In this document: one piece after another, positions 37,781 through 45,667 of the stretch
How the letters are laid out: every line of letters starts with the position of its first letter
Position numbering within the stretch: the stretch's first letter is position 1
The notes under the pieces: model-generated
What the model was told of the DNA's origin: nothing
The model's input: the letters and a program-made list of their open reading frames with translations, nothing else
Database searches by the model: none
NCBI GenBank assembly: GCA_963835685.1
Contig: CAWIGI010000003.1
Span: forward strand, 1 to 64,000
Direction: 5' to 3'
DNA length: 64,000 bases
From: DATAGF01 sp963835685
GTDB taxonomy: Bacteria > Actinomycetota > Thermoleophilia > Miltoncostaeales > Miltoncostaeaceae
Translations under genes and position numbers: made by a program

Positions 37781-38882
37781 GTGATCCGCGTCCTCGTCCT
37801 GGGCTCCACGGGGTCCATCGGCGTGCAGGCCCTCGAGGTGATCGAGGCCGCGCCCGACATGGTCGCCTGCGGCCTCACGTGCGCCAGGAGCGCGCGCGCG
37901 ATGGCGGAGCAGGCGCGTGCCCACGGGGTCGCCCACACCGCCTGCGCCGACGACACGCCGGACCTGGGCGAGCTCATGGACACGAGCGAGCCGGACATCG
38001 TGCTGAACGCGATCGTGGGGGCGGCGGGGCTGCGGTGGACGCTGGCCGCGCTCGACCGCGGGCTGCCGGTCGCGCTCGCCAACAAGGAGAGCCTCGTCGT
38101 CGGCGGCGAGCTGGTGACGCGGGCGCGCGATCGGGCCGGCGCCCCCCTCGTCCCGGTCGACTCCGAGCACTCCGCCCTCCTCCAGCTCCTGGAGGGGGTT
38201 CCCCGCGAGCGCGTCGTCGCCGGGGTCCTCACCGCCTCCGGCGGGCCCTTCCGCGGCAGGGCGGCCGAGGAGCTCGAGTCCGTCACGCCGGCGCAGGCCC
38301 TGCGCCACCCCACCTGGGACATGGGGGGCCGGATCACGATCGACTCGGCGACGCTCATGAACAAGGGCTTCGAGGTGATCGAGGCCCATCACCTCTTCGG
38401 GCTGTCCTACGACCGGATCGAGGTCGTCGTCCACCCGCAGTCCCTCGTGCACGCCATGGCGCGGCTGGACGACGGGAGCGTCCTCGCCCACTGCGGCCCG
38501 CCCGACATGAGGGTCCCGATCGGCTACGCCCTCCGGCATCCCGCCCCGCCCCCGCCGGGGCGCGCCGATGGACCTGGTGGGCCGCCGGCTCGACTTCGAG
38601 GCGCCCGACGAGACCGCCTTCCCCTGCCTCGCCCTTGCGCGCGAGGCCGGCCGCGAGGGGGGGACGGCGCCCGCGGTGCTCAACGCGGCCGACGAGGTGG
38701 CGGTGGCGGCCTTCCTCGCGGAGCGCATCGGGTTCATGGACATCGCGCGCGTCGTGACGGCGGCGCTCGAGGCCGTCCCCGCCGCACCGGCCGACACGCT
38801 GGAGGGCGTGCTCGACGCCGACGCCCGCTCGCGCGAGGCGGCCCGGGCCGCCATCGAGGGGGTGCCGGCGTGGTCGGCCTGA
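37781..38882 (+). CDS. dxr: 1-deoxy-D-xylulose 5-phosphate reductoisomerase (one frameshift)
   Basis: Second enzyme of the MEP isoprenoid pathway, NADPH-dependent. Motifs: LGSTGSIGVQALEVIE, LANKESLVVGGELVTRARDR, PVDSEHSALLQLLEG, LTASGGPFRGRAAEE, TWDMGGRITIDSATLMNKGF and HPQSLVHAMARLDDGS. Near 38555 the frame changes; the C-terminal domain continues PMDLVGRRLDFEAPDETAFP and PAVLNAADEVAVAAFLAERI to the stop at 38880-38882. One indel restores about 366 residues. It is followed by rseP with a 13-base overlap and near ispG, another MEP enzyme. Confidence 0.92.
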
Positions 38883-39955
38883 ACATCCTCTGGTTCGTCC
38901 TGATCCTGATGTTCCTCGTGCTCGTGCACGAGGCCGGGCACATGGTCGTCGCCAAGTGGTGCGGGATGCGCGTCGAGCGCTTCTCGATCTTCTTCGGCAA
39001 GCCCCTCTGGTCGTTCCGGCGCGGCGAGACCGAGTACGGCTTCGGCTGGCTGCCGCTCGGCGGCTACGTGAAGATCAGCGGGATGACCCGAGGGGAGGAG
39101 ATGCCCCCCGAGGTCGAGCCGCGCGCCTACTACAACATGCCCGCGTGGAAGAAGATCGTGACGATCCTCGCCGGGCCGGCCGTCAACATCCTCCTGGCCG
39201 TGATGATCTTCGCCGCGATCTTCTGGATCGGCATCCCGACCCTCCGCGTCACCGACACGGTCGGGGCCGTCACCCCTGGCCAGGCCGCCGCGCAGGCGGG
39301 CCTGCAGCCCGGCGACCGCTTCGTCGCGATCGACGACGTCCAGGTGAACGGCGACCCGGAGCGCCTGCGGCAGGAGCTCCTGGAGGGCGAGCCCGGGGAC
39401 CGGGTCGTGCTCACGCTGGAGCGCGACGGCCGGACGATCCGCCGCGCCGCCACGCTCCAGCAGCTCGACGACGTGGCCGGGCGGCGCACCGGGCTCGGCT
39501 TCACCTTCGACGGGGTCGAGGGGCCGACCCAGCAGTACGGGTTCGTCCGCGGCCTCGAGGAGGGGCTCGACTTCACGTACTTCGTGATCAAGGCGAACGT
39601 CGAGGTGTTCGGCGACATCTTCACCAGCGAGGAGGCCCGCGGGCAGGTGTCGAGCGTCGTGGGGGTGGGCGCCGTCTTCAACGAGGTCTCCGACGAGGGC
39701 ATCATCACGCTGCTGCGCTTCGTCGGCGTCATCAGCCTGGCACTCGGCATCTTCAACCTGCTGCCGATCCTCCCCCTCGACGGCGGCCACATCCTGTTCG
39801 CGCTGATCGAGAAGGCGAAGGGGTCGGCGCTCAGCCGCGCGACCTACGAGCGGGCCTCCTTCATCGGCCTCGCCCTCGTCCTCGTGGTCTTCGTCTTCGC
39901 GCTCCAGAACGACATCGGCCGCATCACCGGCGAGGGCTTCCAGGTCGACCGTTAG
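38870..39955 (+). CDS. rseP: Site-2 metalloprotease RseP/RIP family
   Basis: Intramembrane zinc protease that cleaves anti-sigma factors and signal peptides. The first hydrophobic helix has LVHEAGHMVVAKW (HExxH), and a second membrane segment LAGPAVNILLAVMIFAAIFW follows. Next is a PDZ domain (AAAQAGLQPGDRFVAIDDVQ), then the C-terminal FNLLPILPLDGGHILFALIE with the third zinc-ligand Asp. 361 residues. GTG 38870 is chosen because it begins just before the first helix. Its TAG stop forms part of the ispG -10. Confidence 0.93.
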   Translation: MVGLNILWFVLILMFLVLVHEAGHMVVAKWCGMRVERFSIFFGKPLWSFRRGETEYGFGWLPLGGYVKISGMTRGEEMPPEVEPRAYYNMPAWKKIVTILAGPAVNILLAVMIFAAIFWIGIPTLRVTDTVGAVTPGQAAAQAGLQPGDRFVAIDDVQVNGDPERLRQELLEGEPGDRVVLTLERDGRTIRRAATLQQLDDVAGRRTGLGFTFDGVEGPTQQYGFVRGLEEGLDFTYFVIKANVEVFGDIFTSEEARGQVSSVVGVGAVFNEVSDEGIITLLRFVGVISLALGIFNLLPILPLDGGHILFALIEKAKGSALSRATYERASFIGLALVLVVFVFALQNDIGRITGEGFQVDR

Positions 39956-39958
39956 GGT
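39953..39958 (+). promoter_or_regulatory. -10 element for leaderless ispG
   Basis: TAGGGT lies 6 bases before ATG 39965. Its first three bases are the rseP stop codon. No Shine-Dalgarno is seen. Confidence 0.4.
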
Positions 39959-39964
39959 GGGCGC

Positions 39965-41209
39965 ATGAGCGGGACCGTGTCGCGACGCCGGAGCCGGGCC
40001 TGCCGCGTGGGCGAGGTCGTCGTCGGCGGGGGTGCCCCCGTGGTGGTCCAGTCGATGACCAACACCGACACGGCCGACGCGCCCGCGACCGCCCGCCAGG
40101 TGGCCGAGCTGGCCGAGGCCGGGTCGGAGATCGTCCGCATCACGGTCAACAACCGCGCCGCCGCCGCCAGGGTGGCCGAGATCCGCGAGCGCCTGCGCGA
40201 CGAGCACGGCATCGACGTCCCGCTGGTCGGCGACTTCCACTACAACGGCCACACGCTGCTGCGCGAGTTCCCGGACTGCGCCGAGGCCCTCGACAAGTAC
40301 CGCATCAACCCCGGCAACGTCGGCCGCGGCGCCCGCCACGACGCCAACTTCGCGACGATGGTGCAGGCGGCGATCGACCACGACAAACCGGTCCGGATCG
40401 GGGTCAACGCGGGCTCGCTCGACCCGGAGCTGCTCGACCGCCTGATGGACGAGAACGGCCGGCGCGCCGAGCCCCTCGGCGCCGACGAGGTGCTGCGCGA
40501 GGCGATGGTCCAGAGCGCCGTCACGTCGGCCGAGGCGGCCGAGGAGCTGGGCCTGCCGGGAGACCGGGTCGTCCTGTCGTGCAAGACGAGCCGCCTGCAG
40601 GACATGGTGGCCGTCTACCGGGAGCTCGCGGCGCGATGCGCCCACCCGCTGCACCTGGGGCTCACCGAGGCCGGGATGGGCAGCAAGGGCATCGTCTCGA
40701 CCACCGCGGCGCTCGGGATCCTCCTGCAGGACGGCATCGGCGACACGATCCGCGCGAGCCTCACACCGGAGCCCGGCGGCGACCGGTCCCTCGAGGTGCG
40801 CGTGTGCCGGGAGCTCCTCCAGAGCCTGGGCCTGCGCTCCTTTCGCCCGGAGGTCACCGCCTGCCCGGGCTGCGGGCGCACCACCAGCACGGTCTTCCAG
40901 GAGCTGGCCCAGGTCATCGAGCGGCACCTCGAGGCCCGCATGGCCGAGTGGCGCGCCGAGCGGCCGGGTGCCGCCGAGCTGAAGGTCGCGGTGATGGGGT
41001 GCATCGTCAACGGCCCCGGCGAGAGCCGCGCCGCCGACATCGGCATCAGCCTGCCCGGCACGGGCGAGCAGCCGCGCGCCCCGGTCTACGTCGACGGGGA
41101 GAAGGTCCGCACGCTGGAGGGGCCGACGCTCGCCGAGGACTTCATCGCGATGGTCGAGGACTACGTCGTGACCCGCTTCCCGCTCGCGACCGCCGCGGCC
41201 CCCGGGTGA
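39965..41209 (+). CDS. ispG: 4-hydroxy-3-methylbut-2-en-1-yl diphosphate synthase
   Basis: [4Fe-4S] enzyme of the MEP pathway (GcpE). Motifs: VVVQSMTNTDTADAPATARQ, FHYNGHTLLREFPDCAEALD, KYRINPGNVGRGARHDANFA, RIGVNAGSLDPELLDRLMDE and HLGLTEAGMGSKGIVSTTAA. The cluster cysteines are in VTACPGCGRTTSTVFQEL and AVMGCIVNGPGESRAADIGI. 414 residues, two-domain form without the plant-type insertion. It overlaps proS by 4 bases. Confidence 0.96.
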   Translation: MSGTVSRRRSRACRVGEVVVGGGAPVVVQSMTNTDTADAPATARQVAELAEAGSEIVRITVNNRAAAARVAEIRERLRDEHGIDVPLVGDFHYNGHTLLREFPDCAEALDKYRINPGNVGRGARHDANFATMVQAAIDHDKPVRIGVNAGSLDPELLDRLMDENGRRAEPLGADEVLREAMVQSAVTSAEAAEELGLPGDRVVLSCKTSRLQDMVAVYRELAARCAHPLHLGLTEAGMGSKGIVSTTAALGILLQDGIGDTIRASLTPEPGGDRSLEVRVCRELLQSLGLRSFRPEVTACPGCGRTTSTVFQELAQVIERHLEARMAEWRAERPGAAELKVAVMGCIVNGPGESRAADIGISLPGTGEQPRAPVYVDGEKVRTLEGPTLAEDFIAMVEDYVVTRFPLATAAAPG

Positions 41210-42978
41210 CGTCGGAGGCCCGGATCGGGGCGCCGGAGGGCTGGGGCCTGCCGGACGCGCCCGTCGGCGGCTCCGTGCGCCTGAGCGGCCGTCTCTGGCC
41301 GACCCTGCGCGACCCGCCGGCCGACGCCGAGGCCGTCAGCCACATCCTCATGGTGCGGGCCGGCCTCGTTCGCCAGCTCGCCGCGGGCCTCTACACGCTG
41401 CTGCCCTTCGGGCTGCGGACCATCCGCCGCGCCGAGGCGATCATCCGCGAGGAGATGGACCGCATCGGGGCCCAGGAGCTCCAGATGCCGATCCTGCACC
41501 CGGCCGAGATCTGGGCCGCGACCGGCCGCTACCCGCTGCCGGAGCAGTTCCGGCTCGAGGACCGCGCCGGCCGCGAGATGGTGCTCGGCATGACGCACGA
41601 GGAGATCATCACCTGGCACGCGGCGCGGGAGATCCGCTCCTACCGCGACCTGCCGCAGGCCTGGTACCAGATCCAGACCAAGCTCCGCGACGAGCCGCGC
41701 GCCAAGAGCGGGATGCTGCGCGTGCGCGAGTTCACGATGAAGGACTCGTACTCGCTCGACCGCGATGAGGCCGGCCTCGACGCCTCCTACCAGGCGCACG
41801 CGCGGGCCTACGCGCGGATCATGGACCGGTGCGGCCTGCGCTGGTACATGGTCGAGAGCGACACCGGGATGATGGGCGGGACCGGGGCCCACGAGTTCAT
41901 GGCGCCCAGCCCCGCCGGCGAGGACAGGATCGTCCGCGACCCGGGCGGGGGATACGCGGCGAACGTGGAGGTGGCGGGCTCGGTCCCGCGCGAGCCCGAC
42001 TTCGGCGAGACGCCCGACGCGCCCGCGCCGTTCGACACGCCGGGCGTGGGCACGATCGAGGAGCTTGCCGCCTTCACCGGCCTGCCCCCGGCGCGGCTGG
42101 CCAAGAGCGTGGTCGTGGTCGCCGAGGACGGGCCGGTGCTCGCGCTGGTGCGCGGCGAGCACGCGCTTCACGAGAAGAAGCTGGGCCGCATCGTCGGCGC
42201 CCACCGCCCGGCCCACCCCGAGGAGATCCGCGAGTGGTTCGGCGCCGACCCCGGGTCGCTCGGGCCGGTCGGCCTGCCCGCGGGCTCGCCGGTGCGCGTG
42301 GTCGCCGACGAGACGCTGTCGCGCGGCCACTACGTCACCGGCGCCAACCGCGACGGCGTGCACCTGAGCGGGGTGGTGCTGGGCCGGGACTTCCAGGCCC
42401 GCACCGCCGACATCCGCGAGGTCCTGGTGGGGGAGGCCGACGCCGCGTCGGGCGCCGCCCTCGTGATGGAGCCGGTCATCGAGGTCGGGAACATCTTCAA
42501 GCTGGGGACGCGCTACTCCGAGCCGCTCGGGGCGACCTACCTCGACGCCGACGGGAGGGAGCGGCCGATCGTGATGGGCTGCTACGGCATCGGCCCCGGC
42601 CGGATCGCCGCGGCGGCCATCGAGCAGGGCCACGACGAGGCCGGGATCGTCTGGCCGCGGGCGATCGCCCCCTTCGACGTCCACCTGGTCCTGATCGGCG
42701 CTCCGGACACCCCGCAGTCCGGGCTGGCGGACCGGCTCTACGAGGAGCTGTCCGCGCTCGGACTCGAGGTGCTCTACGACGACCGCGCCGACACCAAGCC
42801 CGGGGAGAAGTTCGTGGAGGCCGAGCTGCTGGGATGCCCGGTCCGGGTGACCGTGGGCGCCCGCACGCTCCCGGACGGTCCGGTCGAGGTGCAGGTCCGG
42901 CGCGGGCGGGAGCGGCGCGACGTGCCCCTGGAGGGGGCGGCCGCCGGGATCCACGCCCTCTGGGAGGCCTGCGACTGA
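41206..42978 (+). CDS. proS: Prolyl-tRNA synthetase, bacterial type with editing domain
   Basis: Class II synthetase of 590 residues. Motif 2/3 regions: LYTLLPFGLRTIRRAEAIIR, LQMPILHPAEIWAATGRY, QTKLRDEPRAKSGMLRVREF, TMKDSYSLDRDEAGLDASYQ and EPVIEVGNIFKLGTRYSEPL, GCYGIGPGRIAAAAIEQGHD. Residues about 275-410 form the YbaK-like editing domain that removes Ala from tRNA-Pro (KSVVVVAEDGPVLALVRGEH, HYVTGANRDGVHLSGVVL). The C-terminal anticodon-binding domain is present (LYDDRADTKPGEKFVEAELL). A tRNA-Pro gene lies 400 bases downstream. Confidence 0.96.
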   Translation: MTSEARIGAPEGWGLPDAPVGGSVRLSGRLWPTLRDPPADAEAVSHILMVRAGLVRQLAAGLYTLLPFGLRTIRRAEAIIREEMDRIGAQELQMPILHPAEIWAATGRYPLPEQFRLEDRAGREMVLGMTHEEIITWHAAREIRSYRDLPQAWYQIQTKLRDEPRAKSGMLRVREFTMKDSYSLDRDEAGLDASYQAHARAYARIMDRCGLRWYMVESDTGMMGGTGAHEFMAPSPAGEDRIVRDPGGGYAANVEVAGSVPREPDFGETPDAPAPFDTPGVGTIEELAAFTGLPPARLAKSVVVVAEDGPVLALVRGEHALHEKKLGRIVGAHRPAHPEEIREWFGADPGSLGPVGLPAGSPVRVVADETLSRGHYVTGANRDGVHLSGVVLGRDFQARTADIREVLVGEADAASGAALVMEPVIEVGNIFKLGTRYSEPLGATYLDADGRERPIVMGCYGIGPGRIAAAAIEQGHDEAGIVWPRAIAPFDVHLVLIGAPDTPQSGLADRLYEELSALGLEVLYDDRADTKPGEKFVEAELLGCPVRVTVGARTLPDGPVEVQVRRGRERRDVPLEGAAAGIHALWEACD

Positions 42979-42979
42979 G

Positions 42980-43363
42980 ATGACCGGGATCCGCCTGCAG
43001 CACGTGGGGTTCACCTTCCCGCCCGGCCGGGCGGACGACGTGCGCGCCTTCTACGGCGGGACGCTCGGCATCCCGGAGATGCCGGTGCCGCCGGAGGTGG
43101 CCGACAAGGGCTGGGTGTGGTTCGCGACCCGCGACGAGGGCATCGAGCTGCACTTCATCCCCCACGAGACGCCGCCCGATCCGGCCCGCCGCCACCACTT
43201 CTGCCTCCAGGTCGCCGACCTGGCGGCGACGCAGCGGCGCCTGGAGGCCGCCGGCGCGCCGCTCATCGACGCGGGCAGCCGCATCCACGGCCGCGAGCGG
43301 CTCTTCACCCGCGACCCGCTGGGGAACCTGGTCGAGCTGGTCGAGTTCGTCGAGCTGAGCTAG
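42980..43363 (+). CDS. VOC family (glyoxalase/dioxygenase-like) protein
   Basis: Vicinal oxygen chelate fold in a 127-residue single domain: LQHVGFTFPPGRADDVRAFY, GGTLGIPEMPVP, HFCLQVADLAATQRRLEAAG and FTRDPLGNLVELVEFVE. Likely metal ligands are His8 (LQHV), His in RRHHFCLQV and the final Glu. Reaction not predictable. ATG 42980 follows the proS stop by 1 base. Its TAG stop begins a TAGGGT that may be the -10 of the tRNA gene. Confidence 0.82.
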   Translation: MTGIRLQHVGFTFPPGRADDVRAFYGGTLGIPEMPVPPEVADKGWVWFATRDEGIELHFIPHETPPDPARRHHFCLQVADLAATQRRLEAAGAPLIDAGSRIHGRERLFTRDPLGNLVELVEFVELS

Positions 43364-43376
43364 GGTTCGCGAACCT

Positions 43377-43450
43377 CGGGGCGTGGCGCAGCCTGGTAGC
43401 GCACCCGGCTGGGGGCCGGGCGGTCGCTGGTTCGAATCCAGTCGCCCCGA
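43377..43450 (+). tRNA. tRNA-Pro (GGG anticodon)
   Basis: Acceptor stem CGGGGCG (43377-43383) pairs with CGCCCCG (43443-43449), discriminator A. The anticodon stem is CCCGG/CCGGG with loop CTGGGGG, placing GGG at 34-36. The T arm carries GGTTCGAATCC. CCA is not encoded, consistent with a CCA-adding enzyme in the genome. Confidence 0.95.
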
Positions 43451-43497
43451 CTGAGGCGGGCCGGAACGCCCCGGCGCCTCCTGGTCGAGGCGGAGGA

Positions 43498-43534
43498 TGG
43501 CCAATTGGCCACGTCGCCTGTGGCCAATTGGCCG
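43498..43534. promoter_or_regulatory. Paired GGCCAATTGGCC palindromes
   Basis: TGGCCAATTGGCCA (43498-43511) is a perfect 14-bp palindrome. A second copy with a one-base difference lies at 43521-43534, centres 23 bp apart. Together they can also fold as one 14-bp hairpin with a 7-base loop. The element sits between tRNA-Pro and the phosphatidyltransferase start, 22 bases upstream of its ATG. It could be an operator pair or a tRNA terminator without a T tract. Confidence 0.6.
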
Positions 43535-43555
43535 GCGCCCCCCAAGAATGGCGCG

Positions 43556-44116
43556 ATGCAGCGGAGGTCCCGTCTCGCATGGCTGCCCAACGCCCTCACG
43601 CTCGCGCGGCTGGCGGCGCTCCCGGTGCTGCTGGTCGTCCTGATCCGGGCCGAGGGGCCGACCTCGGTGCCGGCGGCGATCATCTTCGGCGTCGTCGGGG
43701 CCACCGACTTCCTGGACGGTGTGCTCGCCAGGCGCCTCGGCGCGGAGAGCCGCTTCGGCCGCATCGCCGACCCGCTCGCCGACCGCCTGCTGGTGCTGAC
43801 CGGCCTCGTCGGCGTGATCCTGCTCGACCGGCTGCACCCGGTCGGGCCGGCGATCCTGATGTTCCGGGAGACCTTCGTCGTCGTCGCCTACGCGTGGCTC
43901 CTGCGACGCGGCATCGAGATGCGGGTGGACATGGCCGGCAAGGTGTCGTCGGCGCTCACGATGGTGGCCACCGGCGGGGCGATCCTGCTCGACCAGGCCT
44001 GGGTCGACGCCCTCTTCTGGGCCGCCGTCGCGCTCGCCGCCGTGACCCTCCTGAACTACTCGAGACAGGCCGCCAAGGCCCTGCGCGCCGGGGGGACGGC
44101 CTCGACCACCCCATGA
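43556..44116 (+). CDS. CDP-alcohol phosphatidyltransferase (PgsA-like)
   Basis: Integral membrane enzyme exchanging CMP of CDP-DAG for an alcohol head group. The full CDP-OH-P motif D-x2-DG-x2-AR-x8-G-x3-D-x3-D is in ATDFLDGVLARRLGAESRFG, RIADPLADRLL. The N-terminus (LAWLPNALTLARLAALPVLL) and several hydrophobic helices agree. 186 residues from ATG 43556, preferred because upstream codons run through the palindromes. Likely phosphatidylglycerophosphate synthase, but the alcohol is not certain. In mycobacteria pgsA2 lies near garA and a MerR gene, as here. Confidence 0.88.
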   Translation: MQRRSRLAWLPNALTLARLAALPVLLVVLIRAEGPTSVPAAIIFGVVGATDFLDGVLARRLGAESRFGRIADPLADRLLVLTGLVGVILLDRLHPVGPAILMFRETFVVVAYAWLLRRGIEMRVDMAGKVSSALTMVATGGAILLDQAWVDALFWAAVALAAVTLLNYSRQAAKALRAGGTASTTP

Positions 44117-44167
44117 GGGTTCGCCCATGACCGCTATGCTGGACCGGTCGGCACACGAGGAGCAGCG

Positions 44168-44428
44168 ATGGACGCCCAGCCCGACCTCAGCGCGCTCACG
44201 GACGCGCAGCTGAAGGATCTGATCCGCGAGCTCACCGAGGAGGAGCGCGAGGTCTCGAAGGCGCGGCGCCTGCTGCACGGCCGGATCGAGCTGGCCAAGA
44301 GCGAGCTGGTCGGCCGCCTGCGCGGCCGCGACGAGGGCGAGCTGTCGGTCGTCGATGTGGACGCGCTGAGCCGGATCCTGGCCGGGCGGCTCCCCGACCT
44401 CGACCGGCTCGAGGGTGAGCGCGACTGA
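44168..44428 (+). CDS. RsiG-like anti-sigma factor (putative c-di-GMP binding)
   Basis: An 86-residue helical-hairpin protein: DAQLKDLIRELTEEEREVSK, ARRLLHGRIELAKSELVGRL. RsiG proteins bind c-di-GMP through E(x)3S(x)2R(x)3Q(x)3D. Here the single copy reads Glu26, Ser30, Arg33, His37, Glu41, so Q and D are replaced by H and E. Single-motif RsiG that works as a homodimer is known from Rubrobacter. The partner sigma (WhiG type) is not in the window. A PilZ protein at 52525 is consistent with c-di-GMP signalling. ATG 44168 follows a GAGGAGCAG Shine-Dalgarno, with TATGCT upstream as a -10. Confidence 0.65.
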   Translation: MDAQPDLSALTDAQLKDLIRELTEEEREVSKARRLLHGRIELAKSELVGRLRGRDEGELSVVDVDALSRILAGRLPDLDRLEGERD

Positions 44429-44462
44429 CACGGCGGTCCTGCGAGGGGAGGGGGGAGTCGGG

Positions 44463-44921
44463 ATGTACTGCCCCGAATGCGGGTTCCACAACAGCGACGC
44501 CCACAAGTACTGCGGGCGCTGCGGCGCCCTGCTGATCGCCGAGAACCAGGGGACCGGCGAGATCACCGGGCCGTTCGCGATCAGCGACGAGGAGGCCGAG
44601 ACGGGCGCGTGGCAGGGCCCCGCGATCGACGGCCCGACCCTGGCGGTGCGCTCCGGGGGGCCGCCGGGGGCGATCTTCTCGCTCGACCGCGACACCGTGA
44701 CGGTCGGCCGCGAGCCCACATCGGACGTGTTCCTCGACGACGTCACCGTGTCGCGCAACCACGCCGTGATCATCCGCCGGGGCGAAGGGACCTCCCTCCG
44801 CGACCTCGGCAGCCTGAACGGCACGTACGTCAACCGGCGCCGGATCGAGCAGGAGGAGGTGCTCGAGGACGGCGACGAGCTCCAGATCGGCAAGTTCCGC
44901 CTCACCTATCTCGCCGGATGA
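44463..44921 (+). CDS. Zinc-ribbon and FHA domain protein (GarA/OdhI-like position)
   Basis: N-terminal four-cysteine zinc ribbon (MYCPECGFHNSDAHKYCGRC, GALL) then a linker and a C-terminal FHA phosphothreonine-binding domain: DTVTVGREPTSDVFLDDVTV, SRNHAVIIRRGEGTSLRDLG, SLNGTYVNRRRIEQEEVLED. GarA/OdhI regulate 2-oxoglutarate metabolism when their N-terminal Thr is phosphorylated. Here a short TGEITGPF stretch precedes the FHA domain, but the classical ETTS motif is absent. Synteny with MerR supports the GarA position. ATG 44463 is preferred over GTG 44415 because the ribbon begins there. Confidence 0.85.
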   Translation: MYCPECGFHNSDAHKYCGRCGALLIAENQGTGEITGPFAISDEEAETGAWQGPAIDGPTLAVRSGGPPGAIFSLDRDTVTVGREPTSDVFLDDVTVSRNHAVIIRRGEGTSLRDLGSLNGTYVNRRRIEQEEVLEDGDELQIGKFRLTYLAG

Positions 44922-45667
44922 CCGAGCCGCGCCTCATCCCCGACGACGACCCCCCGGCGGACGGCGGGGGCGGGGGCGCGGCCCGGGCCGACGGCAGCCT
45001 GACCATCGGCGCGGTCTGCGATCTGCTGCAGGCGGACTTCCCGTCGATCTCCATCTCGAAGATCCGCTACCTCGAGGACCAGAAGCTCATCTCGCCGAAG
45101 CGGACGCCGGGCGGCTACCGCCTCTACTCGCCGCTCGAGGTCGAGCGCCTGCGCACCATCCTCCGCCTTCAGCGCGACGAGTTCCTCCCGCTGCGGGTGA
45201 TCCGCCAGGAGCTCGAGTCCTCCAGCACGGGCGCGTTCAGCGTCGCCAACCAGGCCAAGCAGCTCAAGCGCGCCCAGCTCGCCGAGCCCGCCCCCACGCG
45301 CCGCTACTCCCCCGAGGAGATCCTGGCGACGACCGGCGCCGACCCGGGGCTGCTGCGGGCGCTGGAGGAGTACGGCCTGGTCGGCGGCCGCATCGGGGAG
45401 GGGTTCGACGAGACCGACCGGGAGGTGGTGCAGACCGCGCTCGAGCTTGCGTCGTACGGCGTGGAGCCGCGGCACCTGCGGATCTTCCGCGTGGCGGCGG
45501 AGCGCGAGGCGGGCCTCCTGGAGCAGCTCCTGGCCGTGGGCATCCGCTCGCGGAACCCCGAGCGCCGGCGCGAGGCGCTCGAGGCCCTCGAGAACCTCGC
45601 CGCCCTCGCCGCCCACATGCGCCACCTCATGCTGATCTCCGAGCTGCGCCAGATCGCCAGCGGGTGA
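44918..45667 (+). CDS. MerR family transcriptional regulator
   Basis: An N-terminal winged helix of MerR type: SLTIGAVCDLLQADFPSISI, SKIRYLEDQKLISPKRTPGG, YRLYSPLEVERLRTILRLQR. It resembles mycobacterial Rv1828, encoded after garA. The C-terminal half is a helical domain without a metal-binding cysteine set. 249 residues. ATG overlaps the FHA stop (ATGA), and the end overlaps apt. The N-terminal 25 residues are a low-complexity Gly/Asp stretch. Confidence 0.87.
   Translation: MTEPRLIPDDDPPADGGGGGAARADGSLTIGAVCDLLQADFPSISISKIRYLEDQKLISPKRTPGGYRLYSPLEVERLRTILRLQRDEFLPLRVIRQELESSSTGAFSVANQAKQLKRAQLAEPAPTRRYSPEEILATTGADPGLLRALEEYGLVGGRIGEGFDETDREVVQTALELASYGVEPRHLRIFRVAAEREAGLLEQLLAVGIRSRNPERRREALEALENLAALAAHMRHLMLISELRQIASG

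Noticed and set aside
37520..40927. Very long minus-strand open frame (over 1100 codons)
   Set aside because: It is antisense to the M42 peptidase, dxr, rseP and ispG, all clearly real. Long shadow frames are expected at this G+C content, and its composition is Arg/Gly/Asp/His-rich without domains.
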